Assembly (NCBI GenBank): GCA_009780825.1
Contig: WQZH01000014.1
Span: 1-54,420 of the forward strand
Length of the DNA stretch: 54,420 bases
Reading direction: 5' to 3'
From: Desulfobulbus sp.
GTDB lineage: Bacteria > Desulfobacterota > Desulfobulbia > Desulfobulbales > Desulfobulbaceae
This document shows positions 53,166 to 54,420 of this stretch, one piece after another. The position numbers and the translations under genes are program-made. The notes under the pieces are model-generated. The model was not told the DNA's origin and ran no database searches. It saw nothing but the letters and a program-made list of their open reading frames with translations. How positions within the stretch are numbered: the stretch's first letter is position 1; every line of letters begins with the position of its first letter.

Positions 53166-54420
53166 TCAATGATGGTGCCCTACGGAACCGACAAGGTGAT
53201 CAAGGGCATGATGATCGTGCATGTCGCCGCCCCCGCTGTCCGAGCCGACGTAGGCCTCGCCTCCGCCGCCGTGCCCGCCATGCCCACTGTCGAACACGCT
53301 CCCTTGATGATGCGCATCAGCGCCTGAATAACCGTGCTCGGTCCCACTGGCGCTGTCAGCGGAATTGAAGGTCACATGGAAGGCACCTGTCTGGGCCGTA
53401 TCGCCATCACTATCGGTTGCCAGCACGGTATACGACAATTCCGGGTGATAATTGGCCTGATCAACGGTGAGGCTTTTGACCTGGTAGGTGCTCTCCTTAT
53501 CTGCCGTACCGAAAACTATGGTGTCGAAGCTACCCGTGTAGAGGTCGTGCACGTTGAAATCAACCTGTCCGCCACTCACCCCGGATATCGCTCCTTGATA
53601 GACCTGTTGCCCGTTCAGATAAAGAGTGACCTCTGCCTGTTCCGGAATGGCACCGCTAGGATCACTGATCACCCCTAGCCCCGTGAGAGTGACCTGAAGC
53701 GAATCGATGGCCTGCGCATGACCACTTCCGTCTTGGAATTGCATAGTCAGGGCATCGTTAGGTCCGATGAGGTGTTCCTGCCCGGTGCCAGCACTATCGA
53801 CTCCAACTCCGTTGGCATCCCACGCCACAGTGGCAGCGTTCCCATCATACGTTCCGGTGACATGCGCGGTTATGCCATCAGCGAGCTGAAAATTGTTGCT
53901 CGCATCCAGTCCGTGATCAGCCGAGAATACCGTGGTCGTTTGCTGGGGATCAAGGGTGTAATCTCCCATGGTGACCGTGTATGTTTTATGCTCCGCATCG
54001 AGGTTCACGGAGAAAACTACATGCTCGGTTCCGTCGGCCATGTAGACCGCATCGACTCCACCGGTATCGTTAACCATATAGACCAAGTCGTGGCCGCCGG
54101 ATGTCAAGGCGTGCCCCTGATCATCGACAACCGCTTGGCCGTTGACAAAAAGCGTGCCGTGACTATCGCCCAACTGCAACGCCAAGTTGTCCGCCGGGCC
54201 ATCAGCGCCGAACGTGAGGTGCAGATTGCCCGTGACCTGATCGCCCGCCTCGTTCGGCACGTGGGCATTGTCCGGATGATGCCAGGTCTGGGGCGTATCG
54301 TCATACACCGTGACATTGAAAGAACCGCTCCGGCTGTCGCCGTCACTATCCGTTACCGTCACAGTGATCGGGATATTCAACGAAAGATCGTTGCCCGCTG
54401 ATTTGTCATGGTCCATCGCA
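53166..54420 (-). CDS. C-terminal part of a large repetitive adhesin (type I secreted), partial
   Basis: At least 416 residues of a protein that continues past the right edge; the ATG at 54416 is internal. The visible part contains two segments of the T1SS-143/VCBS-like repeat type (ITVTVTDSDGDSRSGSFNVTVYDDTP and YTVLATDSDGDTAQTGAFHVTF, near residues 16 and 335), separated by beta-rich sequence with no Cys. It is acidic and low-complexity, and ends in a Gly/His-rich tail (GHGGHGGGG, then HDHHALDHLVGSVGHHH). I see no RTX nonapeptide (GGxGxDxxx) repeats. Its place next to a complete LapB-LapC-TolC-LapD-LapG set makes it the likely LapA-type substrate. It converges with the LuxR-type gene; a terminator follows. 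Confidence 0.8.
   Translation of the reverse strand, partial: AMDHDKSAGNDLSLNIPITVTVTDSDGDSRSGSFNVTVYDDTPQTWHHPDNAHVPNEAGDQVTGNLHLTFGADGPADNLALQLGDSHGTLFVNGQAVVDDQGHALTSGGHDLVYMVNDTGGVDAVYMADGTEHVVFSVNLDAEHKTYTVTMGDYTLDPQQTTTVFSADHGLDASNNFQLADGITAHVTGTYDGNAATVAWDANGVGVDSAGTGQEHLIGPNDALTMQFQDGSGHAQAIDSLQVTLTGLGVISDPSGAIPEQAEVTLYLNGQQVYQGAISGVSGGQVDFNVHDLYTGSFDTIVFGTADKESTYQVKSLTVDQANYHPELSYTVLATDSDGDTAQTGAFHVTFNSADSASGTEHGYSGADAHHQGSVFDSGHGGHGGGGEAYVGSDSGGGDMHDHHALDHLVGSVGHHH

Noticed and set aside
1..54420. CRISPR array, insertion sequence, prophage or integron
   Set aside because: No regularly spaced direct repeats, transposase or phage genes were found. The tyrosine recombinase at 5952-6860 is a housekeeping Xer protein.

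Overview
The window looks like a chromosomal segment of a Gram-negative, fairly GC-rich bacterium. Its gene families and gene order fit the Desulfobulbales/Desulfobacterota (formerly Deltaproteobacteria). Supporting signs are hslV-hslU with a zinc-ribbon gene, PilR/PilS-like NtrC signalling, CarD, DUF1844, the cluster ispE / tRNA-Gln / prs / rplY / pth, a glnS gene beside gltX, and multi-gene Feo iron uptake. The taxonomic call is inference from families and synteny; no rRNA is present. I see no insertion sequence, prophage or CRISPR array, so most of the window is ordinary core genome.

Layout. 1-2462: a two-gene secreted unit (a small Ala/Ser-rich protein plus a DUF2145 protein), then about 950 bases of gene-poor DNA. 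2463-6860 (minus): xerC, hslV, hslU, a zinc-ribbon protein and an S-adenosylmethionine hydrolase-family protein. 6973-10015 (plus): xseB, ispA and dxs, which supply isoprenoid precursors. 10087-13430 (minus): a UDP-glucuronate 4-epimerase-like enzyme, a class II aldolase, and tatC carrying a frameshift in a nine-T run. 13543-16700 (plus): a sigma-54 response regulator and a membrane PAS histidine kinase. 16690-24242 (minus): murA, prmC, prfA, rpmE, rho, coaE, an RluD-family gene and carD. 24669-26060 (plus): a GNAT acetyltransferase and a secreted protein of unknown function. 26246-30735 (minus): mgtC, pth, rplY, prs, tRNA-Gln, ispE and a DUF1844 gene. 31100-37638 (plus): gltX, glnS, two feoA-type genes, a 58-residue FeoB-associated membrane protein and feoB. 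37650-39376 (minus): mtnA and a class II aldolase, probably for methylthioribose or deoxyribose salvage. 39792-43979 (plus): two large cytoplasmic signalling kinases.

44125-54420 is the most distinctive part: a Lap-type adhesin system. It comprises a TolC-family outer-membrane channel, a LapG-like periplasmic cysteine protease, a LapD-like inner-membrane receptor with degenerate GGDEF and EAL domains, a type I secretion ABC transporter, its HlyD-family adaptor, and a LuxR-type regulator with a degenerate receiver. The C-terminal end of a large repetitive adhesin runs in from the right edge on the opposite strand. By analogy with Pseudomonas LapADG, c-di-GMP bound by the LapD-like protein would hold the LapG-like protease and keep the adhesin on the cell surface; low c-di-GMP would release the protease and detach the cell. 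The module is known in outline. Less usual here are the His-rich adhesin tail without visible RTX repeats, the small conserved gene packed between the two lap transcription units, and the regulator lacking phosphorylation residues.

Start codons were chosen from Shine-Dalgarno spacing and family start positions; where these disagree, the entry says so. Domain calls are from reading motifs, not from a database search.
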